Assembly: GCF_010686685.1 (NCBI RefSeq)
Contig: NZ_JAAGWD010000004.1
Coordinates: forward strand, 310,001 to 374,000
Reading direction: 5' to 3'
Source of the DNA: Pontibacter burrus
GTDB taxonomy: Bacteria; Bacteroidota; Bacteroidia; Cytophagales; Hymenobacteraceae
Length of the DNA: 64,000 nt
Under the pieces are notes generated by a model, which was not told the origin of the DNA, made no database searches, and saw only the letters and a list, made by a program, of their open reading frames with translations. Within the stretch, counting starts at the first letter, position 1; every line of letters begins with the position of its first letter. This document shows positions 43,631-52,670 of the stretch, one piece after another. The position numbers and the translations under genes are program-made.

Positions 43631-46033
43631 ATGAAAGAGCATGTACACCCCATTGCCGTCGTGGGCTTTTTGTGCCTGTTTTTTTTACTTACAACTATAA
43701 AGGGAGTATGTGCAGGTCGGGCTTGGCAAAGCAACTATATCAAAATCAGTGGTGTAGTGCGCGATGCAGCAAATGGCGAAGCAATTCCCGGCGTTACAGT
43801 GTATGCAGCTACAGGCAAAACAGGTGTAACTACAAACGAGAGAGGTGCTTATAGTTTAAATGTACCCGCTGGCCGCGGCACGCTACTGGTTTCTTTTGTA
43901 GGCTATGGTAAAGACAGTATAAACTATAACAGTACCCGCGATATAGTTCTGAACATCCCTCTCCGCCGCGCTACTGTGCAGTTATCAGAAGTGAATGTAG
44001 TAGGAGCCCGAGAACGGCACGACAATGTACGGAGCGTGATGAGTGGCATTTCCAGCATCGACATTAACACGATCAAAACCTCACCGGCGCTTCTGGGCGA
44101 GGCAGATGTTATTAAAAGCATTAAGCTATTGCCCGGCATCAGTTCGGTGGGTGAAGCGGCGACCGGCTTTAATGTGAGGGGCGGAAGCATTGACCAGAAC
44201 CTGGTGTTGCTGGATGATGTGCCCATCTTTAATACATCCCACCTGTTCGGTTTTTTCTCCGTTTTTAACCCTGATGCGCTTGAAAGCATAACGCTGTACC
44301 GTGGTGGCGTACCGGCGCAGTATGGAGGTCGTATTGCATCGGTGCTGGATGTAAAACAGCGTGAAGGCAACCGTACCAATTACCTGCTGAGTGGCGGTAT
44401 CGCGCTCATCTCGGGTAGGTTAACAGTAGAGGGACCGATTACAAAAGAGAAAAGCTCTTTTATAGTTGCAGGCCGCAGTTCTTACTCAGACTGGCTCCTG
44501 AAAAGGGTGCCAGATGTTAACATAAAGAACAGCCGTGCATCTTTCTATGACATTTCGGCAAAAGCAGGCTATACGTTTAACGAGAAAAGTAAACTTACCC
44601 TGTTTGGGTACCGCAGTTATGACCGCTTCGGCTTTTCCGGGGATACCTTGTATAACTGGAGCACCAACGCTGCAACTATAAAATACACGCGCATTTTTAA
44701 CACCGATTTTTATGCGGATTTAACTGGTGTGCTTACAAACTATAGTTTTAAAGTATTAACCGAAGAACCTGCTACAGCATCTGAATACAGCAATGGGATT
44801 AAGCTGGCCAACCTGAAAGCTGACTTTTACCTGACCAAAAACAGGCACCAGGTGACATTTGGCGCCTCGGCAGTAAACTATAGGTTTGCACAGGGCGAGT
44901 TGCAGCCTGCTTCTGGTCAATCAGAAGTGCAGCCGGTAGTTTTACCTGAAGAACATGCCCTGGAGAGCGCTTTGTACTGGAACGATGAAGTAAAACTTTC
45001 GGATAAAATAACGGTGATGTATGGCCTGCGGTATTCAGTATATGCAGTGTACGGTCCGGCATCGGTATACCTGTACCAGGCAGGCGAACCAAGGCAGGAG
45101 GGTACTATTACAGATACCTTGAACTATAGCAGCGGTGAGGTAATTAAATCTTACCACGGTCTGGAGCCGCGGCTTTCTGTAAATATTGGCCTTGGTAAAA
45201 ACAGCGCCGTAAAAATTGGCTATAACCGCAACCGGCAGTACCTGCACCTCATTTCCAACACTACTTCTATTTCGCCAACCGATATCTGGAAGACGAGCAA
45301 CACATACCTTAAACCACAGATTGGTGATCAGGTTAGCGTAGGATATTTCCGGAACAGCGGCGACAACCGGTTTGAAGGCGCGCTGGAGTTATACTATAAG
45401 CGCATTGAGAATATACACGACTATAAAAACGGGGCCATACTATACCTGAACAAAATGATTGAAACGGACCTGTTGCCGGGCAAGGGCAGGGCATACGGCT
45501 TGGAAACAAGCATCAGCAAAACGGCTGGCCGCCTGACTGGCTGGGTAAACTATACCTATTCCCGCACCGAAATTGCCGTAAATGGGGCTACTGCAGAAGA
45601 AACTATAAACCAGGGCAATTACTACCCCGCCAGCTATGATAAACCGCATACCCTGAACCTGGTAAGCAGTTATGAACTAAACAAACGGCTTGTGGCCTCA
45701 CTCAACTTTACCTATAGTACAGGCCGCCCCATTACAGCACCTGTTGCACATTATGTAATTGATGGCTACATCGTGCCGGATTTTGGAGAACGAAACGCCT
45801 ACCGTATTCCCGATTATCACCGGCTGGATCTGTCGCTGGCTGTACTCCCAAACCGATCCAGAAACAAGCGCTGGGAAGGAACCTGGAACATTGCTGTGTA
45901 CAATGTGTATGGTCGCAAAAACCCTTATTCTGTTTTCTTTAAGCAGGTTTTTGGTTCACCTCCCAGAGCGTATCAGCTGGCGGTGGTGGGCGTGCCGCTA
46001 CCATCCATTTCCTACGATTTTAAATTTAGGTAA
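43631..46033 (+). CDS. TonB-dependent receptor with carboxypeptidase-regulatory domain
   Basis: The 800-residue protein has an N-terminal signal (about 8-28, FLCLFFLLTTIKGVCAG). A regulatory beta-sandwich at 37-115 has VVRDAANGEAIPGVTVYAA. A plug carries GFNVRGGSIDQNLVLLDDVPIFN and ALESITLYRGGVPAQYGGRIASVLDV, and the barrel ends SISYDFKFR. It is smaller than the SusC type and belongs to the FecA/CirA-like receptors that pair with DUF4249 lipoproteins. The following gene, 6 bp away, is exactly such a partner. Substrate unknown; metal chelates or peptides are plausible. CTATAG-type motifs fall repeatedly inside the reading frame. Confidence 0.92.
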   Translation: MKEHVHPIAVVGFLCLFFLLTTIKGVCAGRAWQSNYIKISGVVRDAANGEAIPGVTVYAATGKTGVTTNERGAYSLNVPAGRGTLLVSFVGYGKDSINYNSTRDIVLNIPLRRATVQLSEVNVVGARERHDNVRSVMSGISSIDINTIKTSPALLGEADVIKSIKLLPGISSVGEAATGFNVRGGSIDQNLVLLDDVPIFNTSHLFGFFSVFNPDALESITLYRGGVPAQYGGRIASVLDVKQREGNRTNYLLSGGIALISGRLTVEGPITKEKSSFIVAGRSSYSDWLLKRVPDVNIKNSRASFYDISAKAGYTFNEKSKLTLFGYRSYDRFGFSGDTLYNWSTNAATIKYTRIFNTDFYADLTGVLTNYSFKVLTEEPATASEYSNGIKLANLKADFYLTKNRHQVTFGASAVNYRFAQGELQPASGQSEVQPVVLPEEHALESALYWNDEVKLSDKITVMYGLRYSVYAVYGPASVYLYQAGEPRQEGTITDTLNYSSGEVIKSYHGLEPRLSVNIGLGKNSAVKIGYNRNRQYLHLISNTTSISPTDIWKTSNTYLKPQIGDQVSVGYFRNSGDNRFEGALELYYKRIENIHDYKNGAILYLNKMIETDLLPGKGRAYGLETSISKTAGRLTGWVNYTYSRTEIAVNGATAEETINQGNYYPASYDKPHTLNLVSSYELNKRLVASLNFTYSTGRPITAPVAHYVIDGYIVPDFGERNAYRIPDYHRLDLSLAVLPNRSRNKRWEGTWNIAVYNVYGRKNPYSVFFKQVFGSPPRAYQLAVVGVPLPSISYDFKFR

Positions 46034-46039
46034 TGCCCT

Positions 46040-47095
46040 ATGAAAAGTCTGAGACTTATTTTTTTGGCAGTAATACTGCTGCTTTTTAACAGCTGCGTCG
46101 ATCCACTGGAACTGGAGTTGGACCCAGATGCCAGGCGGCTGGTTGTAGATGGCATGATCACAGATGAGCCAGGGCCCTATAGTGTACGCCTGAGCCGGAG
46201 CAAACAATACGATTCCTACCACGACAACTGGAGTGTGGTGGAAGCTGGTGCCCGCGTTATTATTTCCGACAACAGAGGTAACCAGGAAACGCTAACCGAA
46301 ACAGCTCCGGGGCTTTATCAGACAAGTGCCGACGGCATCAGAGGTCAGGTTGGAGTTACCTATACCTTGCAGATAACCACAAAAGGCGGCCAGCAATATA
46401 CTTCGGCTCCGGAAACCATGCAGCCTGTTGGTCCTATTGATAGTCTGTATTTTGAGGTCAGGCCTTACTTTGAGCTGAATGAAGAAGATGTGCAGGTAAC
46501 ACGGTATGCCGTGCATGTGCTGCTGGATGCGGAAGATCCGGCAGCAGAGAAAAACTATTATATGTGGCGCTGGCAGGGAACGTTCAGGGTAAGTACCCAA
46601 CCCTGGGACTATACCGAGAAAGTAGGAAACGTACGTGTACCAATGCCAAAAGACTGCTGCGAAACCTGCTGGGTTACAGCCAATACCAACAGCATAAACG
46701 TGCTAGACGACCGGCTGACAAACGGAACCAATTTAAAGCGGCATCTGGTTACCCATATACCGGTAACGGAACAGGCGTTTGGTTTCAAATACCATCTTGA
46801 GGTAAAGCAATATTCGCTCTCAGAAGCGGCTTTTAACTACTGGCGCATTCTCAAATCGCAAATAGAGCGTGGAGGCAGCATACAGGACCCGCCTCCAGCT
46901 AATGTTATCGGTAATATGAGTAGCATCAGTAACCCGGATGAGCGTGTGCTTGGTTTTTTTGGAGCATCAGCAATGGCCAGCAAAGCTTTTTTTATAAACC
47001 GGGAGGAACTGGGCATTCGGGTAGGGCCGTATGTTATGCCCGACGATTGCCGCGTGCTCTCTAACAGCACTACTGTGCAGCCGGTTTTCTGGTAA
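46040..47095 (+). CDS. DUF4249 family lipoprotein
   Basis: The 351-residue protein has a lipoprotein signal (lipobox LFNSC, Cys19) directly followed by VDPLELELDPDARRLVVDGMITDEPGPYSVRLSRS, the family start. The remainder is beta-rich, with a four-cysteine patch (KDCCETCW) near 215. GFFGASAMASKAFFINRE and a final PDDCRVLSNSTTVQPVFW complete it. DUF4249 proteins are routinely encoded next to TonB receptors and are thought to be surface accessory proteins. The Cys cluster could bind metal or form disulfides. It is 6 bp after the receptor, so translational coupling is likely. Confidence 0.88.
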   Translation: MKSLRLIFLAVILLLFNSCVDPLELELDPDARRLVVDGMITDEPGPYSVRLSRSKQYDSYHDNWSVVEAGARVIISDNRGNQETLTETAPGLYQTSADGIRGQVGVTYTLQITTKGGQQYTSAPETMQPVGPIDSLYFEVRPYFELNEEDVQVTRYAVHVLLDAEDPAAEKNYYMWRWQGTFRVSTQPWDYTEKVGNVRVPMPKDCCETCWVTANTNSINVLDDRLTNGTNLKRHLVTHIPVTEQAFGFKYHLEVKQYSLSEAAFNYWRILKSQIERGGSIQDPPPANVIGNMSSISNPDERVLGFFGASAMASKAFFINREELGIRVGPYVMPDDCRVLSNSTTVQPVFW

Positions 47096-47146
47096 AGTGC
47101 TGTTGCATTTATAGTTTGGTACTGCATTACCGGTATATTTTTTATG

Positions 47147-47154
47147 TAGCTTTG
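47147..47154 (+). promoter_or_regulatory. Candidate -7 element TAGCTTTG for rnhB
   Basis: The octamer fits TAnnTTTG and lies 35 bp before the rnhB ATG. No TTG is found at the standard spacing. Confidence 0.3.
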
Positions 47155-47189
47155 TGCCGTATGTTGGTTCCAGATCTTAAACTACAGGT

Positions 47190-47792
47190 ATGTTATTAGC
47201 AGGTTTCAGCGGTAAGATTTTAGAAGCAGGTGTAGACGAAGCAGGACGTGGCTGCCTGGCCGGACCTGTAGTTGCCGCTGCCGTAATCCTTCCACCAGAC
47301 TATAAGCATAAGCTCCTCAACGACTCTAAGCAGCTTAATAAAAAGCAGCGGGAACTGATACGTGAAGATGTGCTGCGTGATGCCGTAACATGGGCTATTG
47401 GCGAAGCCACACCTGCCGAGATAGATGAGATCAATATTTTGCAGGCAACATACCTGGCTATGCACCGTGCAGTTGCCAGTTTAGCAGAAACGGCAGAGTA
47501 CCTGATTGTGGATGGGAATCGTTTCAAACCCTATGCCGGTGTGCCACATACCTGTATCGTGAAAGGAGACGGAAAGTATCTGGCTATTGCGGCAGCTTCG
47601 GTGCTGGCAAAAACGCATCGCGATGATGTGATGCAGCAACTGGCTAAAACCTATGATATGTTTGGCTGGGAACGTAATGCCGGTTATCCTACCCCTGAGC
47701 ACAGGCAGGCAATTGCCCTGCACGGAGCCACACCTTACCACCGGCGCTCGTTCACACTTTTACCTAATCAGCTGCCAATTTTCGAACTATAG
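47190..47792 (+). CDS. rnhB: Ribonuclease HII
   Basis: The 200-residue protein has the RNase HII active-site motif VDEAGRGCLAGPVVAAAVIL (Asp16, Glu17). NDSKQLNKKQRE, the third Asp in LIVDGNRF, and the C-terminal HRDDVM and RSFTLLP elements are also present. It removes single ribonucleotides and RNA of RNA-DNA hybrids in the cytoplasm. The length is at the short end of the family and complete. It converges on the response-regulator gene with only 9 bp between stop codons and no evident terminator. Confidence 0.95.
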   Translation: MLLAGFSGKILEAGVDEAGRGCLAGPVVAAAVILPPDYKHKLLNDSKQLNKKQRELIREDVLRDAVTWAIGEATPAEIDEINILQATYLAMHRAVASLAETAEYLIVDGNRFKPYAGVPHTCIVKGDGKYLAIAAASVLAKTHRDDVMQQLAKTYDMFGWERNAGYPTPEHRQAIALHGATPYHRRSFTLLPNQLPIFEL

Positions 47793-47801
47793 AACCATAG
47801 T

Positions 47802-48236
47802 CTACTTTAACTTTATCAGGTCCAGAAACAGGCTGAAGCTATCTAACGACGATTGGTTGTTATTGAAATTATCGAAACTGAGTGGTTTAAGAATGTAACC
47901 TGTTACCTGAAGTTTCTGCATAGCCAGGCGGTCTGACTCATCGTTGGAAGTAGTCATGATAAACACCGGAATGTGGCTGAACTCCGGGTCGTGACGCAAC
48001 TCAGTTAAAAACTCGATGCCGTTCATCTTCGGCATGTTTATATCCAGTAAAATAACGCTGGGCGCAGGCGAAATTCGGGGCACCCCATCGCCACGCAGCA
48101 TCTTTAAACCCTCACGACCATTACGTGCCACATGCAAAGGTTGTGTCAGGCCAATCTTTTTCAGCTCTCGTTCTACATTCATTATATCCAGGTAGTCGTC
48201 TTCTACAAGCAGGATATTGTTTACTTTTTCACTCAT
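47802..48236 (-). CDS. Receiver-only response regulator (Rcp1-like)
   Basis: The 144-residue CheY-like domain has the acidic pair in LLVEDDYLDIMN (Asp13, Asp14), phosphoacceptor Asp65 in VILLDINMPKMNG, Thr in FIMTTSND and Lys in YILKPLSF. There is no output domain. The Asp-Tyr-Leu-Asp insertion after EDD is typical of Rcp1-like regulators that follow sensor kinases in cyanobacteria and Bacteroidota. It lies 52 bp downstream of the CHASE3 histidine kinase on the same strand, its presumed partner. It probably acts by protein contact or phosphorelay rather than DNA binding. Confidence 0.92.
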   Translation of the reverse strand: MSEKVNNILLVEDDYLDIMNVERELKKIGLTQPLHVARNGREGLKMLRGDGVPRISPAPSVILLDINMPKMNGIEFLTELRHDPEFSHIPVFIMTTSNDESDRLAMQKLQVTGYILKPLSFDNFNNNQSSLDSFSLFLDLIKLK

Positions 48237-48288
48237 TTATTAAATGTATAAGGGTGCTCTAACACAAAAATAATCAAATAAATATAAT

Positions 48289-49752
48289 TTACTTCTTAGG
48301 CCAGGTAAAAGTAAAGGTTGCTCCCTCGCCTGGTTTGGACTGTACCTGAATGGTGCCGCCCTGCCATTCTACAATCTTTTTAACTATAGTCAGGCCTACC
48401 CCGGTACTCTCAAAAGCATCGCGCTCCTGCAACGTTTGGAATATAACGAAGATGCGCTCATGATAGTCTTTATCGATGCCCGGACCGTTATCAGAAACAG
48501 AAAACGTGTAATAGTTATTGTGTTCCTGGTACCCGATCGTGATCCGCCCTTCCGGTTTGTCATGGTACTTGATAGCATTACTGATCAGGTTCGAAAATAC
48601 CTGCTCCAGTGGTACGCGTGCTGTATATAACACAGGCAGGTAAGCCGGCAATATGATCCTGAAATTCTCTGGTATGGCCAGCAGTTCAGTAATTTCAAGA
48701 AGCAGGGCACGTACGTCTACTTCTTCTTCCTGCGGCGTAGAGCGGCCAATGCGCGCCAGGGCAAGGATACCGTTGATCAGGTTTTCCATGCGGTGTACGC
48801 GTGTGCGCATCATGGTCAGGTATTGCTTTACATTCTCCGGAAGCTCTCTGCCCATATCTTCTTCTACCCACCTGGAGGCTACTTCTATGCCACGCAAAGG
48901 CGCTTTCAGGTCATGCGATACCACATACGCAAACTGGTCGAGCTCCTTGTTGGTGCGCTCCAGTTCAGTAAATGTTTCGTCTATAGTTGCAGCCATTACA
49001 TTAAGCGAATGCGATAGCATACTCAGTTCGTCATTGGCTGTATCAACAATCTGGGTTTTGTATTCTCCTTTCGAGATACGGTCGGCCAGGTTCACCATTT
49101 TCATGATGCGGCCCGTGATCAGGCGGGTAATGTAATACGCCCAACCCAGACCGAGCACTACCGAAAGTATAGTCAGGATAGAAGAAACCTGCCGGGTAGT
49201 TTCAATACTTTTATTTAGGCGGGCAGTACGTTCCCCCCTTATTTTGTACTCATAGGCATTAAACTCACTGAACGCTACACGCATCGAGTCCATCAGGATT
49301 TTTTCGCCCAGTACCAGACTGTCGATTTTCTGTGATAATTCTACCGTGCTGTTATGCATATCAGCACGGGTCATGGCAATAAGGGGCCTGGCATACTTGC
49401 GTTGCCAGGCAAGGTGCATATCCCGTATGTGCTCAATTTTTTCTACCTGTTCTTTAGACTGGCCAACAAACTGGTTTATCTCTTCAAATAAGCCCGGCAG
49501 GCGTTCCGTTGCCTGCGTGTAAGGTATCAGGAACGTCTCGTTACCATTTAGCAGATAGCCCCGGATACCAGTTTCCAGGTCGATGATATTGCGTTGTAGT
49601 GCGGCAGATGTACGCACCACCGCCTGCGAACGGGTAACCCAATTTGAGTTCTCGATCACATCTTCGGAGAGCCGGAAGTTAACTATAGCTACAGCTGTAA
49701 ACAGTGCCGAGATTAGCAGGAACCCGACAAACAGTTTTACCGATAATTTCAT
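48289..49752 (-). CDS. CHASE3/HAMP sensor histidine kinase
   Basis: The protein has 487 residues. TM1 spans about 5-27. A helical CHASE3 extracytoplasmic sensor spans about 40-180 (RNIIDLETGIRGYLLNGNE is the family signature). TM2 spans about 190-208, then HAMP (to about 265). HisKA has phospho-His280 in VVSHDLKAPLRGIE, and the HATPase has the N-box FSNLISNAIKYHD, G1 in SDNGPGID and G2 in GVGLTIVK. It autophosphorylates and passes phosphate to a receiver. The downstream receiver-only protein is the obvious partner. The ligand is unknown; CHASE3 domains are often associated with osmotic or phosphorelay signalling. Confidence 0.93.
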   Translation of the reverse strand: MKLSVKLFVGFLLISALFTAVAIVNFRLSEDVIENSNWVTRSQAVVRTSAALQRNIIDLETGIRGYLLNGNETFLIPYTQATERLPGLFEEINQFVGQSKEQVEKIEHIRDMHLAWQRKYARPLIAMTRADMHNSTVELSQKIDSLVLGEKILMDSMRVAFSEFNAYEYKIRGERTARLNKSIETTRQVSSILTILSVVLGLGWAYYITRLITGRIMKMVNLADRISKGEYKTQIVDTANDELSMLSHSLNVMAATIDETFTELERTNKELDQFAYVVSHDLKAPLRGIEVASRWVEEDMGRELPENVKQYLTMMRTRVHRMENLINGILALARIGRSTPQEEEVDVRALLLEITELLAIPENFRIILPAYLPVLYTARVPLEQVFSNLISNAIKYHDKPEGRITIGYQEHNNYYTFSVSDNGPGIDKDYHERIFVIFQTLQERDAFESTGVGLTIVKKIVEWQGGTIQVQSKPGEGATFTFTWPKK

Positions 49753-50068
49753 TTAAAGGAATTTCTTTCTGCAAAAAGAGCGTAGCGGGGCATTGAGATA
49801 AAGATGCCGGAAAACGCTACAAAACAAATATAGTATTAATGATCAGATAATTAAGGAAAAATTACCTGGAGTATGATGTGCAGAAGGAGGTGATAAAGGG
49901 TAAAGAGTAGATTGAAGAGGCATAATTTTTGGGTTTTGGCTAAAATGGTTCTAAGTCCTTACGAGGCTTATGGTGCAGGGTTACATAAAATGTGCAGCAT
50001 CAACCACAAGATGCCCAGGTTGACATTATAATGCTGGCAAATCAGGCAATAGTTATAGTTAGCTATAG
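49753..50068. other. Gap between kinase and methyltransferase genes
   Basis: The 316-bp gap contains the candidate kinase promoter and two CTATAGTT-type motifs near 50,050-50,068. Otherwise I see nothing. Confidence 0.5.
49825..49832 (-). promoter_or_regulatory. Candidate -7 element TATATTTG for the histidine kinase
   Basis: On the minus strand this octamer fits TAnnTTTG, 72 bp before the ATG at 49752. The -33 box is unclear. Confidence 0.3.
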
Positions 50069-50992
50069 TTACCGGGGCTTCTGTGCTGCCACAATATAAA
50101 CGAGACTGCCTCCTGCCGAAATATATTCTTCTTTCTGCAGCTTTTGCTTCAGCATGATCTTGTTATAAAGTAGTTGTTCCCAGTATGCATCAAACTTTTC
50201 TTTGGTGCCGCCGCCTGCCATGTAATAGTTCAGGTTATCCTGGTAGTCATAGCCCATGGCTTCAGTCTCTATCCATTGCAGCATCTGCTCTACGCGCAAT
50301 ATCTTTTCCTGCGTATCGTAAGGTGGAATAATGGAAAGCGCTTTGTCAGATATCCATACTTTAATATTCTGTAAGCCTGCTTTAAGGAAAAGGTCTGGCA
50401 CAACGTCGCCCAGCGAGTTAAAGCCTTCGCCCAGGTTCTTTTTCCCTTTCTCTATCCGGAGTTTTATTTCCAGTACATCCAGCATGCTCTCCACATTAAA
50501 GTCGGTTTCGCCGTAACGGTCGAACATGAGGTTGGGTACCAGGTTATTGGGTTCCAGGGCTACCACCCAGGCACCAGGCTTGGTAACCCGTATCATCTCC
50601 TGAATGACGCGCTGTGGATTTTTAACATGGATCAGGAGGGTCTGGCAAAGGGTAATGTCGGCAATATTGTCGGGCAGCGGAATTTCAGTGGCATTGCCTA
50701 CTTTAAAGGTATAGTCTATCTGGTTGTGCCCGAACTGTGAGTGGGCCCGCTGGCGTGCTTCTGCAATATAGCCGGGTTCGTAATCTACGCCATACACGTG
50801 GCTGCCTGCAGGCATGTATTTCGAGAATTTAAAACCCATCATGCCTTTACCACAACCAATATCAACTAAGGTCTGGCTATAGTTCACATGCAGGCGCTGG
50901 GCCAGTAGTTCCAGGTAATCTTCGTTCCACCAGAATTCGCGGGCAGGGCCGAGGTGTTCCTCCGAGTGTAATTTTTCGTTTTGTTCGCTCAA
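50069..50992 (-). CDS. Class I SAM-dependent methyltransferase
   Basis: The 307-residue protein has a Rossmann-fold methyltransferase core: motif I LVDIGCGKGMMGFKF (about 42-56), motif II VYGVDYEPGYIAEA, motif IV NIADITLCQTLLIHV and post-I PGAWVVALEPNN. The C-terminal 120 residues are helical and may form a substrate lid (YDTQEKILRVEQMLQWIE). This is the Methyltransf_11/UbiE-like group and the acceptor cannot be predicted. It stands alone, 74 bp downstream of the DUF2911 gene on the same strand, with a terminator between, so it is probably separately transcribed. Confidence 0.85.
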   Translation of the reverse strand: MSEQNEKLHSEEHLGPAREFWWNEDYLELLAQRLHVNYSQTLVDIGCGKGMMGFKFSKYMPAGSHVYGVDYEPGYIAEARQRAHSQFGHNQIDYTFKVGNATEIPLPDNIADITLCQTLLIHVKNPQRVIQEMIRVTKPGAWVVALEPNNLVPNLMFDRYGETDFNVESMLDVLEIKLRIEKGKKNLGEGFNSLGDVVPDLFLKAGLQNIKVWISDKALSIIPPYDTQEKILRVEQMLQWIETEAMGYDYQDNLNYYMAGGGTKEKFDAYWEQLLYNKIMLKQKLQKEEYISAGGSLVYIVAAQKPR

Positions 50993-51011
50993 TTATAGAT
51001 CAGGTTAAAGT

Positions 51012-51046
51012 AAAAAAATAAGCCCCTGCCATAGCAGAGGCTTATT
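51012..51046 (-). terminator. Terminator of the DUF2911 gene
   Basis: AATAAGCCCCTGC (51017-51029) and GCAGAGGCTTATT (51034-51046) form a stem with one mismatch. On the minus strand a T-run (51012-51018 complement) follows. Confidence 0.78.
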
Positions 51047-51066
51047 CTATAGTTTACTAAACAGGT

Positions 51067-51933
51067 TTATTTCATTTTTTTCCACTCTGCAATGGCCTGT
51101 TCATTCATACGTACATATTCAGGGTTGTTTTCCTTCTTGGCTAAAGCTATAGATTGCTCTGCGGTTTTTATAGCGCCTTTATAGTCTTTAAGCCCTGCCT
51201 GAATTTTAGCCTGTGTGTGCAGGTTCCAGAATTTTGGATCGTTGACGTTAGCCTTTTTCATCCACTCTAAAGCCTGCTTCAGATCTTTGTTTGCACTCAG
51301 GTAATAAGAAGCAGCTGTAGCATACATGGCTGGCGATACGTTAGTACCGTTAATTACCTTTTCCTGTATCTGGGCCATCACTTTGCTGTCTACTTCTGTA
51401 GTTACAGTAAAAGTGGCAATCTCCTTACCCCACGATAACTCTATATCTGCGCTATTGTTTTTAAGGTTAGCAAAGTTAATGGTAAAGCTCTCTACTGTTC
51501 TTGGGTTAGTCTGTGGTTTTACTGTGAAGCGAAGCAAATCGTTTGCCTGGTTATAGCGTGCATCGTTGTTGCCCCACAGCTCTTTGTTTTTATGCAGGAT
51601 AATGGTCCATTCGTTTTGGGCAGGAACGGATAGGAGCACATATTCTCCGGCTGGCACTTTGTTGCCTTGTATTGTTACATCGTCGCTGAACTTGATCAGG
51701 GTTGGGCTGTTAGCTCCCGTGCGCCACATTTCACCGTAAGTTGCCACATCTTTACCAAATGTACGGCCACGCAGCGAAGGGCGTGAATATGAAACAGATA
51801 CATCTGTTAAACCTACTTTTTGAGTAAGGGTAGCAGCCGGGCTGGCAGCCGGTGTCTGAATTTGTGCCTGAGTAGTGCCGGCCCCAAGAAGTAAAGCAGC
51901 AGCAAAAGCGAAGCCGATCAGTTTCTTTTTCAT
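51067..51933 (-). CDS. DUF2911 family secreted protein with TPR-like tail
   Basis: The 288-residue protein has a signal peptide (1-23, ending GTTQAQ). The DUF2911 beta domain spans about 28-180 (SVSYSRPSLRGRTFGKDVATYGEMWRTGANSPT, VPAGEYVLLSVPAQNEWTIILHKN, LSWGKEIATFTV). A helical TPR-like tail spans about 195-285 (NLHTQAKIQAGLKDYKGAIKTAEQSIALAKKE). DUF2911 proteins are abundant in Bacteroidota, exported, and have no known biochemical role. The start follows a CATAAG sequence with no SD. It lies between a small barrel protein and a methyltransferase. Confidence 0.87.
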   Translation of the reverse strand: MKKKLIGFAFAAALLLGAGTTQAQIQTPAASPAATLTQKVGLTDVSVSYSRPSLRGRTFGKDVATYGEMWRTGANSPTLIKFSDDVTIQGNKVPAGEYVLLSVPAQNEWTIILHKNKELWGNNDARYNQANDLLRFTVKPQTNPRTVESFTINFANLKNNSADIELSWGKEIATFTVTTEVDSKVMAQIQEKVINGTNVSPAMYATAASYYLSANKDLKQALEWMKKANVNDPKFWNLHTQAKIQAGLKDYKGAIKTAEQSIALAKKENNPEYVRMNEQAIAEWKKMK

Positions 51934-52012
51934 AAGTTTATTTGTTTTGATCTGTTTATGAATGAGTATGTAATATTAGCGATTTTTAGTGGATGTTAAA
52001 CTATAGCCAGGC

Positions 52013-52534
52013 TTATAAACTATAGCCAACGCTTAAGCCAAAACGGGGTACAATGCCTGTTTCGCCTGTTTTTCTGTCCTTTCCTTCCGGCGAGATAAAG
52101 GGCGTCAGGCCGAAGCGAACGAGCAAGCCGCCTTTGGGTACCTGGTAGCGCAACCCCAACCGGGCAAAGAACATATTCTGCAGTAGTTCCGGCGCATCCG
52201 TAAACCGGCGTGTATAGCCAAGGCCCACTTCCAGGTTGCTTTTGGACTTACCATACATGGCGTAAACTTCTACGGGCACAACAGGGTAAACACCTGGCTC
52301 CTCTTTCATAAAAAACAGGTTAGTTCCTACACCCGCGCGTAAACCACCTTTCCACTCTTCACGCTGATACATGATGCGGTCTAGGTTGAGGGTGTAGGCA
52401 TCGGAGTTTCCTCCAATTTCGAGGTAGACGCTAAAAGGCGCACGTATATTTTGGGTAAACTCCTGTGCCTGAGTAGGAGCAGGTAAATAGAAAGCCAGAA
52501 GAACTATAAGGGTGCAGGTAAGGTAAATGCGCAT
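52013..52534 (-). CDS. Small outer-membrane beta-barrel-like protein
   Basis: The 173-residue protein has a signal peptide (1-23, ending APTQAQ) and alternating hydrophobic strands (FSVYLEIGGNSDAYTLNLDRIMYQ, GGLRAGVGTNLFFM, LEVGLGYTRRFTD, FFARLGLRYQVPKGGLLVRFGLTPFI, RFGLSVGYSL). The terminal aromatic or hydrophobic residue and strand spacing suggest an eight-stranded OmpX/OmpW-like barrel. The family is unknown. It is preceded by the ABC exporter on the same strand with a terminator-like hairpin between, and followed by DUF2911 after 79 bp. Confidence 0.78.
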   Translation of the reverse strand: MRIYLTCTLIVLLAFYLPAPTQAQEFTQNIRAPFSVYLEIGGNSDAYTLNLDRIMYQREEWKGGLRAGVGTNLFFMKEEPGVYPVVPVEVYAMYGKSKSNLEVGLGYTRRFTDAPELLQNMFFARLGLRYQVPKGGLLVRFGLTPFISPEGKDRKTGETGIVPRFGLSVGYSL

Positions 52535-52613
52535 GCAGCAGGCAACGTTGGCTATGAGTATAATTTTGTACCGAACTTACGAAAAATATAAGGTTAAGTA
52601 TATAGCAGTAAAA

Positions 52614-52647
52614 TAAAAAACCTGCCGGGGAAGCTCCGACAGGTTTT
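52614..52647 (-). terminator. Terminator of the ABC exporter gene
   Basis: On the minus strand AAAACCTGTCGG..CCGGCAGGTTTTTTA forms a stem ending in a T-run, 24 bp after the exporter stop codon. Confidence 0.75.
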
Positions 52648-52670
52648 CAGGAAAATCAATAAGTATACTT

